From Streptomyces sp. NBC_00443 (lineage in GTDB: Bacteria; Actinomycetota; Actinomycetes; Streptomycetales; Streptomycetaceae), in NCBI RefSeq assembly GCF_036014175.1, contig NZ_CP107917.1, positions 6,448,001-6,512,000 on the forward strand: a DNA stretch of 64,000 nucleotides, in the 5' to 3' direction. Positions within the stretch are counted from its first letter, which is position 1. Every line of letters begins with the position of its first letter. The notes under the pieces are model-generated. The model saw only the letters and a list, made by a program, of their open reading frames with translations. It searched no databases and was not told the origin of the DNA. Both the position numbers and the translations under genes were made by a program. Positions 33,046 through 41,304 of this stretch are shown piece by piece.

Positions 33046-34999
33046 TCAGTTGTCGCTGTCGCTGTCGCTGTCGCTGTCGCCGTCTCCGTCGGCCGACGCG
33101 ACGGGCGCCGTGTAGCCGTGAGGCGTCCCGTACTGGCCGTCGCCGTGTGTCGGACTCGCCTCGGCCCGGCCGAGTTGCTCGTCCAGGGCCGTGGCCGCGG
33201 TGATCAGGGCGAGGTGGGTGAAGGCCTGGGGGAAGTTGCCGAGTTGTTCGCCCGAGGGGCCGATCTCCTCCGCGAAGAGGCCGACGGGGTTGGCGTAGGT
33301 GAGCATCTTGTCGAAGGCGTACCGGGCCTTCCCGAGCCGGCCGCTGCGGGCGAGGGCCTCGACGTAGTAGAAGCTGCAGAGGTTGAAGGTGCCCTCGGAG
33401 CCGCGCAGTCCGTCGGGGGAGGCCTTGGGGTCGTAGCGGTAGACGAGGCTGTCGCTGACCAGCTCCTCCTCCATGGCGTCGAGGGTGGTGAGCCAGTCCG
33501 GGTCGTGCGGTGAGATGAAGCCGACCCGCGGCATCAGCAGCAGCGAGGCGTCCAGGACGTCCGTGTCGTAGTGCTGGACGAAGGCGCGGCGCTCGGGGTG
33601 CCAGCCGCGTTCGATGATCTGCTGGAAGATCGCGTCGCGCGTGTCGGTCCAGTGGCCGATCCGGCCCGGGCGGGCGTGGGTGATGGACCCGCGGATGCCC
33701 CGGTCGAAGGCGACCCAGGCCATCAGGCGGCTGTAGGTGAAGTTCTGACGGCCCCCTCGGGTCTCCCAGATCCCCTCGTCCGGCCGGTCCAGTGGTCGGA
33801 GAGCCAGTCCAGTACGTCACGCATGGCGTCCCAGCCGCGGATCGCCCCGATGTCGCCGCGCACCGCCAGCGCGTCGGCCGCCTCGCCGTAGATGTCGAGC
33901 TGGAGCTGACCGGCGGCCGCGTTGCCGGCCCGGACGGGCCGTGAGCCCTGGTAGCCCTCCAGATGGTCGAGGGTCTCCTCGGTCAGATGAGGGTCGCCGT
34001 CCACGCGGTACATGATCTGCAGGGGGTCGCCCGTTGCGGCGGTCCCGGCGTCGACGCGCTCGCGCAGCCAGCGGCGGTACGCGTACGCCTCCGCCTCGAA
34101 GCCCAGATCGATCAGGGCCCGCACGGAGAGCGAGGCGTCACGCACCCACGTGTAGCGGTAGTCCCAGTTGCGCTCGCCGCCGACCTGCTCGGGCAGCCCC
34201 ATGGTGGCGGCGGCGATGGGCGCGCCCGTGGGGGCGTAGGTGAGCAGCTTGAGCGTGATCGCGGAGCGGTTCACGGTGTCCTGCCAGCGCCCTCGGTAGG
34301 TGCAGGGGCGCAGCCAGGACAGCCAGAAGGTGCGGCACGCCCCCATGTCCTCGACCAGGCTGCCCAGCGTCGGCGCGGGCCCGGGGGCGCCGCCGCTCGC
34401 GGCACCGGTCAGCACGACGGCCACCGCCTGTCCGGCGGAGAGGGTGAAGCGGCCGGTGACGTCGTCGCCGTCCGCGCGGAAGGCGACCCCGGCGGTGCCC
34501 TGGAGGTGCAGGTCGGTTCCCGGGCCGTGGAAGACCGCCGCCGAGCGGTCGTCGTCCCTCGGGAGCGTGAGGGTGTGCGAGGCGCGGGCGTAGTCGAAGC
34601 GGGGGCGGCAGGCGAAGGTGAAGGGCAGACTGCCCCGGACGACGCGGGCGATCCGGATCAGCCGGTGCCGGTCCGTCGGCGTCGGGGAGTCGACAGGGGC
34701 ATGAAATCGACGACCTCGCCGACGCCGCCGGGCGCCATGTACCGCGTGATCAGGATCGCCGTGTCGGACAGGTACAGCTGTCGTACCGTCAGCTGCTCGC
34801 CCTCAGGGAGCTCCACGGCGAACTTGCAGTGACCGCCGCGCTCGCTGTCCAGCAGCGAGGCGAAGACGCTGGGCGAGTCGAAGCGCGGTGTGCACCACCA
34901 GTCGACGCTTCCGGCGGACGAGACCAGAGCCGCGGTCTGCAGGTCGCCGACCATTCCGTGCTCGGCGATGGGCGGATAGCGGTCGCTCATGCCGTTCAT
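33046..34999 (-). pseudogene. GH15 glucoamylase/trehalase-like gene, two frameshifts
   Basis: Three consecutive frames together make a GH15 enzyme of about 650 residues. Segment 1 (34999 to about 34697) holds YPPIAEHGMVGDLQTAALVSSAGSVDWWC. Segment 2 (about 34695 to 33795) holds DRHRLIRIARVVRG, NRSAITLKLLTYAPTGAPIAAATMGLPE and NWDYRYTWVRDASLSVRALIDLGF (catalytic Glu-region frame). Segment 3 (about 33795 to 33046) reads DEGIWETRGGRQNFTYSRLMAWVAFDRG and the rest. Both breaks behave as loss of one C on the coding strand: in the CCCC run at 34696-34699 and at CCACTGG near 33791-33796. This is either a decayed gene or two sequencing errors. The end encodes an acidic (SD)n tail from a hexamer repeat. 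Confidence 0.85.
33051..33080. repeat. Five-copy TGTCGC hexamer
   Basis: TGTCGC is repeated five times at the 3' end of the GH15 reading frame and encodes alternating Asp and Ser. Hexamer repeats keep the frame when copy number changes. Confidence 0.85.
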
Positions 35000-35173
35000 T
35001 GTTCGAGAGCGCTCGGGGGCGGGGCTTCACCCCTGGCAGGTGAAACCGGCGGGACGACGGCTGCACCCCACCCGCTCCGGGTGATGCCGTCCCGGGGCCA
35101 CAGCCGCATCGTGGAACACATCAGGCTTGGAGTGCCGCCGTGGCCCCACGACGGCCGGCAGGTGGAGGCGACC

Positions 35174-35620
35174 GTGGACTATCCGCTGCTCAACGTTTTC
35201 CTGACGATGCTCTGGTTCTTCCTGTGGGTGCTGTGGTTCGTGATGCTGTTCCGGGTCTTCGGGGACATCTTCCGGGACGACAGCATGAGCGGCTGGGGCA
35301 AGGCGGGCTGGGCGGTCTTCGTCTGTGTGCTGCCGTTCCTCGGCGTCTTCATCTATCTGGTCGCCCGCGGGCGCGGCATGGGTGAGCGTGATGTGCGCCA
35401 GCAACGGCGGCAGGAGGAGGCGTTCCGCTCCTACGTCCAGGAGGTGGCCTCCGACGCCCCGGCGACCGGGACCACCGCACCTACCGGGACGACCGGGACG
35501 ACCGCGCGCACCGGGCCGACCCACGCGGACCAGCTGACCAAGCTCGCCGGGCTGCACGACCACGGCGACATCAGCGACGCCGAGTACGAGCAAGCCAAGG
35601 CGAAGGTGCTCGCGGGCTGA
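35174..35620 (+). CDS. SHOCT-domain membrane protein
   Basis: A 148-residue protein with two N-terminal helices (LLNVFLTMLWFFLWVLWFVMLFRVFGDIF and AGWAVFVCVLPFLGVFIYLVARG), like the phospholipase-D nuclease N-terminal domain. A Thr/Gly/Ala linker with repeated GTT motifs follows, then a C-terminal SHOCT motif (ADQLTKLAGLHDHGDISDAEYEQAKAKVLAG). The GTG at 35174 is chosen because GGAGG lies 5 bases upstream and the membrane segment begins at once. SHOCT proteins are often assembly or stability partners of other membrane proteins; the partner is unknown. Confidence 0.87.
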   Translation: MDYPLLNVFLTMLWFFLWVLWFVMLFRVFGDIFRDDSMSGWGKAGWAVFVCVLPFLGVFIYLVARGRGMGERDVRQQRRQEEAFRSYVQEVASDAPATGTTAPTGTTGTTARTGPTHADQLTKLAGLHDHGDISDAEYEQAKAKVLAG

Positions 35621-35629
35621 GCCGTACGG

Positions 35630-35866
35630 TCACTCCGGAAGCCGGCGGAACTCCGCCACGCGCAGCCCCAGCGACTGGAAACGGATCAACAGGCCGTACA
35701 GGTGCGCCTCGTCGTCGACCTGGCCGTACAGCACCGTCTGGTTGAGGACGACGAAGCTGTCGAACTCCGGGAACGCCGTGGTCAACTCATCCGACATCTG
35801 CCCGTCGACGCGGATTTCGTAGCGCATGACCTCATGCTCGGCCAGTTGGGGCACGGGTGGCATCAC
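35630..35866 (-). CDS. Small conserved-looking protein
   Basis: A 78-residue cytoplasmic protein (core MRYEIRVDGQMSDELTTAFPEF...QTVLYGQVDDEAHLYGLLIRFQSLGLRVAEFRRLPE) that looks like a single alpha/beta domain. It follows the LuxR-family gene by 17 bases on the same strand, so it is probably co-transcribed and could modulate that regulator. Start is GTG 35866 or the adjacent ATG. I do not recognise a named family. Confidence 0.72.
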   Translation of the reverse strand: MMPPVPQLAEHEVMRYEIRVDGQMSDELTTAFPEFDSFVVLNQTVLYGQVDDEAHLYGLLIRFQSLGLRVAEFRRLPE

Positions 35867-35883
35867 CCGGGCGAGGTGACACG

Positions 35884-38577
35884 TCAGAGCAGCCCGAACT
35901 CACGGGCCCGGCGGACCGCCTCGCCGCGCCGGGTGGCGGCGAGCTTGCGGTAGATGCTCTTGAGGTGCGTCTTCACCGTGTTCACCGACAGATGCAGGTC
36001 GGCGGCGATCTCCTCGGTGGACATGAGCTGCGCCAACCGCTCCAGGACGTCCAGCTCCCGCGCGCTGAGCGTTTCCGGGCGCGGACCCACCGGCTCCTCC
36101 CGCCCGGGCGCGAGCGTGCCGGTCAGCCACGCGTGCTCCCGGGCCGACGCGGGCCGGTGGCGCAGCAGCCGCCTGACCCAGGCCCCGGCGTCCAGGAACG
36201 GCCGCCTCAGGTGATGCGGGCGCGCGGCGGCCAGGGCCCGCCGCAGCAGGCTCTCGGCGGCGGCGGCGTCGCCGAGCGCGTCGGCGGCCTGCGCACGGGT
36301 CAGCAGAATCCATACGTCGATGACGGGTCCGGGATTGCGGTGCTCGGGGAGTTCGAGCTCGTCGAGGATGCGCAGGGCCCGTTCGCCCTCCCCGGCGGCG
36401 ACCCGAGCCCGGGCCTCGGCCACCAGGCTCTCCGGGCCGTGGGCCGGCCGGTCCTCAAAGACCTTCACCGCGGCCTTCGGATCGCCGTCGGCCAGATGCG
36501 CCGCGGCCATGGCCATCGCGATGCGGTCGCTCACCCACGGGGAGGGCTCGGCGGAGACCAGCGGCTGCTTCGCCATGTCGTCGAGGGCCAGCAGCGCCGA
36601 GCGGGGGTCCCCCTTCGCGAACAGCATCCGCGAACGCAGGATCGCCAGCTCCACGGCCACGACGGGATCGCGGGAGGCGGCGGACGTGGCGGCGGCCCGG
36701 TCGAGGTGGCCCTGCGCGTCCGCCAGGTCGTCGCGGTCGATGGCCACGGCGGCCAGCACGAGGTGGGCCATCCCGGTCCGGTCGGACACCGGCAGCCCGG
36801 AGTGCTCCGCCTCGGTGACCGCGCCCCTGGCGTGCGACTCGGCCCGGCCGGGACGGCCCTGCAGGAAGTCGATCAGCGCGAGCCTGCTGAGCGCCTCGTG
36901 CCGCGCGAAGGCCGTCGAGGGCTCCTGGGGGGAGCGGACGGCGTCGGCCAGCGTCGAGCGCGCGGCATCGAAGCGGCCAGCCCACAGCTGCGCCGTTCCG
37001 AGGTCGGTGAGCATGAGGGCCGTCAGCTCCGGGCACTGGTCCAGCCGGTCCGCGGGCAGGGCCCGCTCCGCCTCCGCGGCGGCCTTCGCCGCCAGCTCGG
37101 CCAGGTCCGCCGAGCCCGCCACCCGGGCGGCCATCACCCGCAGCACCGCACAGCTCAACCGCACCGCGGCGGCGTCGCCGGAGTCGCCGTCGGGCAGGTT
37201 CTCCTCCGCACGCCCCAGGTAGGTGATTCCCCGCTCGACGTCGTGATGGGCCAACTCGCGCGCCGCGCGCACCAGATCGGGAGCCGGCCCGGACGTCTCC
37301 GGTGTCATCCTCGCGAACAGGCCGTCCAGCCGCTCGGCGGACAGCCCCGTCAGCAGCCGGCCGATCGCCAGCCGGCCGATGAACTCGTCCGCGGCCAGCT
37401 CCCAGTCACCCGCGTCCGCCGCATGTGACAGGGCCTCGTCGAGCAGCCCCGCCCGGCTCAGCCAGTGGGCGGCCGTACGGTGCAGCGCGGGCTCCAGACC
37501 GGGGTGGCGGACGCCAAGATGCACCCGCAGGATCTCGGCGAAAAGCGGGTGCAGCCGGTACCAGGAGTGCCCGATGGGCTCGACGAACGCGTTCGCCCGT
37601 TGCAGGCCCTCCAGAATCGGCTCCGCGTCGACCCGGCCGGTGAGGGCGTTGGCCAGATCGGGGTGGATCTTCTCCAGGATGCTCGCGCGCAGCAGCAGGT
37701 CCTGGGTCTCGGGCGGGTGGGCGCGGAGCACTTCGCCGAGCAGGAAGTCGGCCACCGTGCCGTGTCCCGGCTCGAACTCCGCCAGGAAGCCCTCCGGGTC
37801 GTCGGCCCGCTGCGCGGCCAGGGTGCTCAGCCGCAGTCCCGCCGCCCAGCCGCCGGTGCGCGCGGTCAGCAGGCGCGCGCCCGCGCTCGACAGCGCCAGC
37901 CCGTGCCGGTCGGCGAGGGCCGCCGTCTCCTCGGCGCGGAACGCCAGATCGGCGCCCCGGATGTCGACGAGCTCACCGGTCGCCCGATAGCGGTACAGCG
38001 GCAGCAGCGGCTCCGTACGGCTGATCACGATCAGACGCAGGCCGTCGCCCGCGTGGCGGAGCACGAACTGCAGTCCCTCGGCCACCTCGGCACACCCGGC
38101 CACCCGGTCGAACTCGTCCAGGACGAGGGTCACCGGCCTGTCCCGTCCGTCCAGCCAGGCCGCGACCCGCGCCAGCAGCGAGTGGTCCACCTCGCCGGGA
38201 CGGGCGGGGCTGCCGATGTCCGCGGGCAGGGCGATGCCGTGATGCCGGAAGGCATGCAGGACGTAGGTCCAGAACACGCCGGGGGCGCTGTCCTCCGGCT
38301 CCACCGTCAGCCACGCGACGTCCCCCGGCTCGCGGGCCGTGGTCCAGTCGGCGACCAGCAGGGTCTTGCCCGCGCCCGCGGGCCCGTTGACCAGCGTCAG
38401 CGGAGTGCGCAGGCTCTCGGCCAGCTGATCGAGGAGCCGGGCCCGGCGCACGAACGTCCGGGGGACCGTCGGCACGGCGAACCGTGCGGCGAGAACCGGG
38501 TCACCGCCCGGGGTCACCGCCCTCATTCCGGCATCGCCGTGGCTCCCGTCGGCGGAGCGTGACTTCGTACCCATCAC
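35884..38577 (-). CDS. LAL-type LuxR-family regulator (MalT-like)
   Basis: An 897-residue ATP-dependent regulator. Walker A GPAGAGKT is at 65-72 and Walker B LVLDEFDRV near 150. A winged-helix/effector region (ARTGGWAAGLRLSTLAAQ) is followed by a TPR-like helical repeat region (about 350-800). A C-terminal LuxR helix-turn-helix lies at about 833-890 (LSARELDVLERLAQLMSTEEIAADLHLSVNTVKTHLKSIYRKL). MalT, the archetype, activates sugar-use genes when bound to ATP and maltotriose; the ligand here is unknown. The start is GTG 38577 or the ATG next to it. Confidence 0.92.
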   Translation of the reverse strand: MMGTKSRSADGSHGDAGMRAVTPGGDPVLAARFAVPTVPRTFVRRARLLDQLAESLRTPLTLVNGPAGAGKTLLVADWTTAREPGDVAWLTVEPEDSAPGVFWTYVLHAFRHHGIALPADIGSPARPGEVDHSLLARVAAWLDGRDRPVTLVLDEFDRVAGCAEVAEGLQFVLRHAGDGLRLIVISRTEPLLPLYRYRATGELVDIRGADLAFRAEETAALADRHGLALSSAGARLLTARTGGWAAGLRLSTLAAQRADDPEGFLAEFEPGHGTVADFLLGEVLRAHPPETQDLLLRASILEKIHPDLANALTGRVDAEPILEGLQRANAFVEPIGHSWYRLHPLFAEILRVHLGVRHPGLEPALHRTAAHWLSRAGLLDEALSHAADAGDWELAADEFIGRLAIGRLLTGLSAERLDGLFARMTPETSGPAPDLVRAARELAHHDVERGITYLGRAEENLPDGDSGDAAAVRLSCAVLRVMAARVAGSADLAELAAKAAAEAERALPADRLDQCPELTALMLTDLGTAQLWAGRFDAARSTLADAVRSPQEPSTAFARHEALSRLALIDFLQGRPGRAESHARGAVTEAEHSGLPVSDRTGMAHLVLAAVAIDRDDLADAQGHLDRAAATSAASRDPVVAVELAILRSRMLFAKGDPRSALLALDDMAKQPLVSAEPSPWVSDRIAMAMAAAHLADGDPKAAVKVFEDRPAHGPESLVAEARARVAAGEGERALRILDELELPEHRNPGPVIDVWILLTRAQAADALGDAAAAESLLRRALAAARPHHLRRPFLDAGAWVRRLLRHRPASAREHAWLTGTLAPGREEPVGPRPETLSARELDVLERLAQLMSTEEIAADLHLSVNTVKTHLKSIYRKLAATRRGEAVRRAREFGLL

Positions 38578-38714
38578 ACGCCTCGTGGATGCCCGAGCGA
38601 TACGACACCCTCAACACCCACCCTCCGATCGTCACCCCGGACCGCCCCGCCCGCAAGCGATCAGCCCGCCCGCCGGCGATCACCGGGCGGGCCAGGGGCC
38701 CGGCATCCAAGGAA

Positions 38715-39002
38715 GGCGTCGAGCATCCGCCGCAGCAGGTCCTTCAGGCCGGCCGTTCCGGGTCCCGGCGGTCCGTCTGGGTCGTTGCGGTCGGCTTCAC
38801 GCGCCGGTCCGCCGGGTTCGGCAGGTGTTCCGCCGGCCCGGGGGACTCCAGCGGGTAAGGCGTCGAGCATCCGCCGCAGCAGGTCCTTCAGGCCGGCCGT
38901 TCCGGGTCCCGGCGGCCCTCGTCGGTCGCCGCGGCCGGCTTCACGCGCAGGTCCGCGGGGTTCGGCCGGTGTTCCACCAGCCCGCGGGACTCCAGCCGGT
39001 CA
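38715..39002 (-). repeat. Two decayed 144-bp tandem copies of the MarR gene 3' segment
   Basis: Units 38715-38858 and 38859-39002 are each exactly 144 bp (48 codons) and begin GGCGTCGAGCATCCGCCGCAGCAGGTC, like the MarR gene end at 39003 onward. Both continue with the gene's GCGGCC.GCTTCACGCG and CGCGGGACTCCAGC blocks. The corresponding stretch in the gene (39003-39205) is 203 bp, so the copies lack an internal 59 bp. They are out of frame with the gene and carry many substitutions. This explains the 422-base gene-free stretch 38578-38999. Confidence 0.8.
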
Positions 39003-39440
39003 GGCGTCCAGCATCCGCCGCAGCAGGTCGCGCAGAGCCAGCCGTTCCTGGTCCGACAGACCCGCCAGCGGCTCGCGGGCGAACCGCAGGGAATCCCGCA
39101 GGCTGCGCGCCACCCGGCGGCCCTCGTCGGTCGCCGCGGCCAGCTTCACGCGTCGGTCCGCCGGGTCCGGGCGGCGCTCCACCAGCCCGCGGGACTCCAG
39201 CCGGTCCACGATGCCGGTCACGTTCGACGGCTCGCAGCGCAGCCGCTGGGCCAGCTTCCGCATCGGCAGCGGCTCCAGCGACAGCAGGCTCAGCAGCCGC
39301 GCCTGCGCGCCGGTCAGGGCGTGCTCGGCGGCGGCCTCCTCGTACTCTTCGTGGTAGCGGGCCACGACCGAGCCGATGAGGTCGACGACTTCCAGGGTCA
39401 GTTCATCGGGACGCTGGGTCTTCTGCGGAATGGTGGCCAT
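39000..39440 (-). CDS. MarR-family transcriptional regulator
   Basis: A 146-residue winged-helix repressor. The recognition helix region is PMRKLAQRLRCEPSNVTGIVDRLESRGLVERRPDPADRRVKLAAATDEGRRV (about 58-110), with the DxRxxxLxxT wing. It is divergent from the MDR oxidoreductase gene, and two TTCAG/CTGAA palindromes lie in the shared promoter region. MarR proteins usually bind phenolics or sense oxidants and repress both themselves and their neighbour. Two decayed copies of its 3' segment follow the gene. Confidence 0.92.
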   Translation of the reverse strand: MATIPQKTQRPDELTLEVVDLIGSVVARYHEEYEEAAAEHALTGAQARLLSLLSLEPLPMRKLAQRLRCEPSNVTGIVDRLESRGLVERRPDPADRRVKLAAATDEGRRVARSLRDSLRFAREPLAGLSDQERLALRDLLRRMLDA

Positions 39441-39462
39441 GCTCTCAGGGTACCCCCATTAC

Positions 39463-39508
39463 TTGACATCCTGAAATATTCAGGAGCATGGTTGTTTCAG
39501 GTACTGAA
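39463..39508. promoter_or_regulatory. MarR operator pair overlapping a promoter
   Basis: CCTGAAATATTCAGG (39470-39484) has arms CCTGAA/TTCAGG around ATA. TTCAGGTACTGAA (39496-39508) has arms TTCAG/CTGAA around GTA. A TTGACA -35 box (39463-39468) precedes the first site, and CATGGT, 18 bases on, could be the -10. Binding would block the oxidoreductase promoter. Confidence 0.7.
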
Positions 39509-39541
39509 GTAAAAATGCACGGACGGAAAGGCGCACCCCCC

Positions 39542-40540
39542 ATGATCAACCGCGAATGGCACCTCCTCTCCCGCCCCGTCGGCTGGCCCAAGCCCGAGGA
39601 CTTCGCCTTGGTCGAGGCCGAGATGCCGACCCCCGGCGAGGGCCAGGTCCTCGTACGGAACAAGTACCTCTCCGTCGACCCGTACATGCGCGGACGCATG
39701 TCGGCGGCCAAGTCCTACGTCGCCCCCTTCGAGCTCGGCAAGGTCATGCAGGGCGGCGCCGTCGGTGAGGTCGTCGAGTCCAACGCCGAGGGCATCGCCG
39801 TCGGCGACCACGTCCTGCACTTCTTCGGATGGCGCGAGTACGCCGCGGTGGACGCCAAGACCGCCGTCAAGGTCGACCCGGACGCCGCGCCCCTGTCCAC
39901 GTACCTCGGCGTCCTCGGCATGACCGGCCTCACCGCCTACGCCGGCCTGCTGCGCACCGCCGTATTCAAGGAGGGCGACTCCGTCTTCGTGTCCGGTGCG
40001 GCCGGTGCCGTCGGCAGCCAGGTCGGGCAGATCGCCAAGCTCAAGGGCGCCTCCCGGGTCATCGGCTCCGCCGGATCCGACGAGAAGGTCAAACTCCTGG
40101 TGGAGGAGTACGGCTTCGACGCCGCCTTCAACTACAAGAACGGCTCGGTCGCCGAGCAGCTGCGCGAGGCCGCCCCCGACGGCATCGACGTGTACTTCGA
40201 CAACGTGGGCGGCGACCACCTGGAGGCCGCCATCGGGCAGCTCAACCTCCACGGCCGGATCGCCATCTGCGGCATGATCTCGGTCTACAACAACACCGAG
40301 CCCGCCCCCGGCCCGAAGAACCTCGCCCGCCTCATCGCGACCCGCGCCCGCATCGAGGGCCTCCTCGTCGGCGACCACTACGACCTGCAGCCGCAGTTCG
40401 TCCAGGAGGTCGGCCCCTGGGTCGCCTCGGGTCAGCTCAAGTACCGCGAGACGGTCGTCGAGGGCATCGAGAACAACCTGGAGGCGTTCCTCGGGGTCCT
40501 GCGCGGCGACAACACCGGGAAGATGATCGTCAAGCTGTAG
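39542..40540 (+). CDS. NADPH-dependent oxidoreductase (MDR, curcumin/alkenal reductase-like)
   Basis: A 332-residue zinc-free medium-chain reductase that reduces activated C=C bonds. Family marks are SVDPYMRGRM (about 50), VFVSGAAGAVGSQVGQIAKLKG with the AXXGXXG nucleotide motif (about 140-162) and YFDNVGGDHLEAAI (about 218). The ATG at 39542 begins the conserved INREWHLLSRPVG; an upstream in-frame GTG is inside the operator. Control by the divergent MarR regulator suggests induction by electrophiles or phenolics. Confidence 0.92.
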   Translation: MINREWHLLSRPVGWPKPEDFALVEAEMPTPGEGQVLVRNKYLSVDPYMRGRMSAAKSYVAPFELGKVMQGGAVGEVVESNAEGIAVGDHVLHFFGWREYAAVDAKTAVKVDPDAAPLSTYLGVLGMTGLTAYAGLLRTAVFKEGDSVFVSGAAGAVGSQVGQIAKLKGASRVIGSAGSDEKVKLLVEEYGFDAAFNYKNGSVAEQLREAAPDGIDVYFDNVGGDHLEAAIGQLNLHGRIAICGMISVYNNTEPAPGPKNLARLIATRARIEGLLVGDHYDLQPQFVQEVGPWVASGQLKYRETVVEGIENNLEAFLGVLRGDNTGKMIVKL

Positions 40541-40670
40541 GGCCGGGCTGGGGCTTGCACCGGGATCCGGGCCGCGCCCTGTGCTGAGTTTCCGACATGC
40601 GGTAACTTCTTTCCGAAATCCGTCGCGATCGTGGGCGCGAGTCGCGGCGGACCGAGGAGGAAGACACCGC

Positions 40671-41090
40671 ATGTCCATCCAGCAGTCCGAGGTCCTGTAC
40701 ACCGCCGTCGCCACCGCGGAGAACGGCCGCGACGGCCGGGTCGCCACCGACGACGGCAAGCTCGACGTCGTCGTGAACCCGCCCAAGGAGATGGGCGGCA
40801 GCGGCGCCGGCACCAACCCGGAGCAGCTCTTCGCGGCCGGCTACAGCGCCTGCTTCCAGGGCGCCCTGGGCGTCGTCGCCCGCCAGGAGCAGGCCGACAT
40901 CACCGGCTCGACCGTCACCGCGAAGGTCGGCATCGGCAAGAACGACGACGGCTTCGGGATCATCGTGGAGATCTCGGCGGCCATCCCGAACGTCGACGCC
41001 GCGACGGCCCGCGACCTGCTCGAGAAGGCCCACCAGGTCTGCCCGTACTCGAAGGCGACCCGCGGCAACATCACCGTGACGCTGGTCTGA
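40671..41090 (+). CDS. ohr: Organic hydroperoxide resistance protein (Ohr)
   Basis: A 139-residue OsmC-fold thiol peroxidase that reduces organic hydroperoxides. The catalytic cysteines are Cys61 (YSACFQGAL) and Cys124 (HQVCPYS), at the positions usual for Ohr rather than OsmC. The start ATG follows GAGGAGGA. It lies 130 bases after the oxidoreductase gene on the same strand; both could answer oxidative or electrophile stress, though a MarR-type OhrR is not adjacent to ohr itself. Confidence 0.95.
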   Translation: MSIQQSEVLYTAVATAENGRDGRVATDDGKLDVVVNPPKEMGGSGAGTNPEQLFAAGYSACFQGALGVVARQEQADITGSTVTAKVGIGKNDDGFGIIVEISAAIPNVDAATARDLLEKAHQVCPYSKATRGNITVTLV

Positions 41091-41135
41091 GCCGGCTCGT
41101 TCCGTACGGCAGGAGGCCGCACCCCTTGAATGGGT

Positions 41136-41290
41136 CGGTCGCCTACGGGGCGCCTCAGCCGGTGTCGAGACGGCGATCGTGCTCGACCCTTCGGGCCTCC
41201 GCGCGTTCGCCCTCTCGACACCGGCGCGCCCCTACGGCTCCCTCACGGCCGGTGTCGTCGGACCAGTGGAGCTTGGTGGGCACTGGCCGT
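41136..41290. repeat. Long intergenic repeat, copy 1
   Basis: The block GGTCGCC.ACGGGGCGCCTCAGCC, then GGTGTCGAGACGGCGATCG, TGCTCGACCCTTCGGGCCTCCGCG, CTCTCGACACCGGCGCGCCCC and GGCCGGTGTCGTCGGACCAG is shared with 60577-60745 almost base for base. The arms GGTGTCGAGA and TCTCGACACC fold into a large hairpin. It fills the gap between convergent ohr and serine hydrolase genes. Confidence 0.8.
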
Positions 41291-41304
41291 TGGTTGGGGT
41301 TGGG

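Noticed and set aside
33051..33080. Repeats that might suggest a CRISPR-like array
   Set aside because: It is a plain hexamer repeat in the coding 3' end, without spacers.
35857..37428. A 523-codon plus-strand frame opposite the LuxR-family gene
   Set aside because: Composition is typical of antisense shadow frames and the minus strand gives a full LAL regulator.
38715..39002. The 144-bp units as a CRISPR or integron array
   Set aside because: The units are contiguous without spacers and clearly derive from the adjacent MarR gene.
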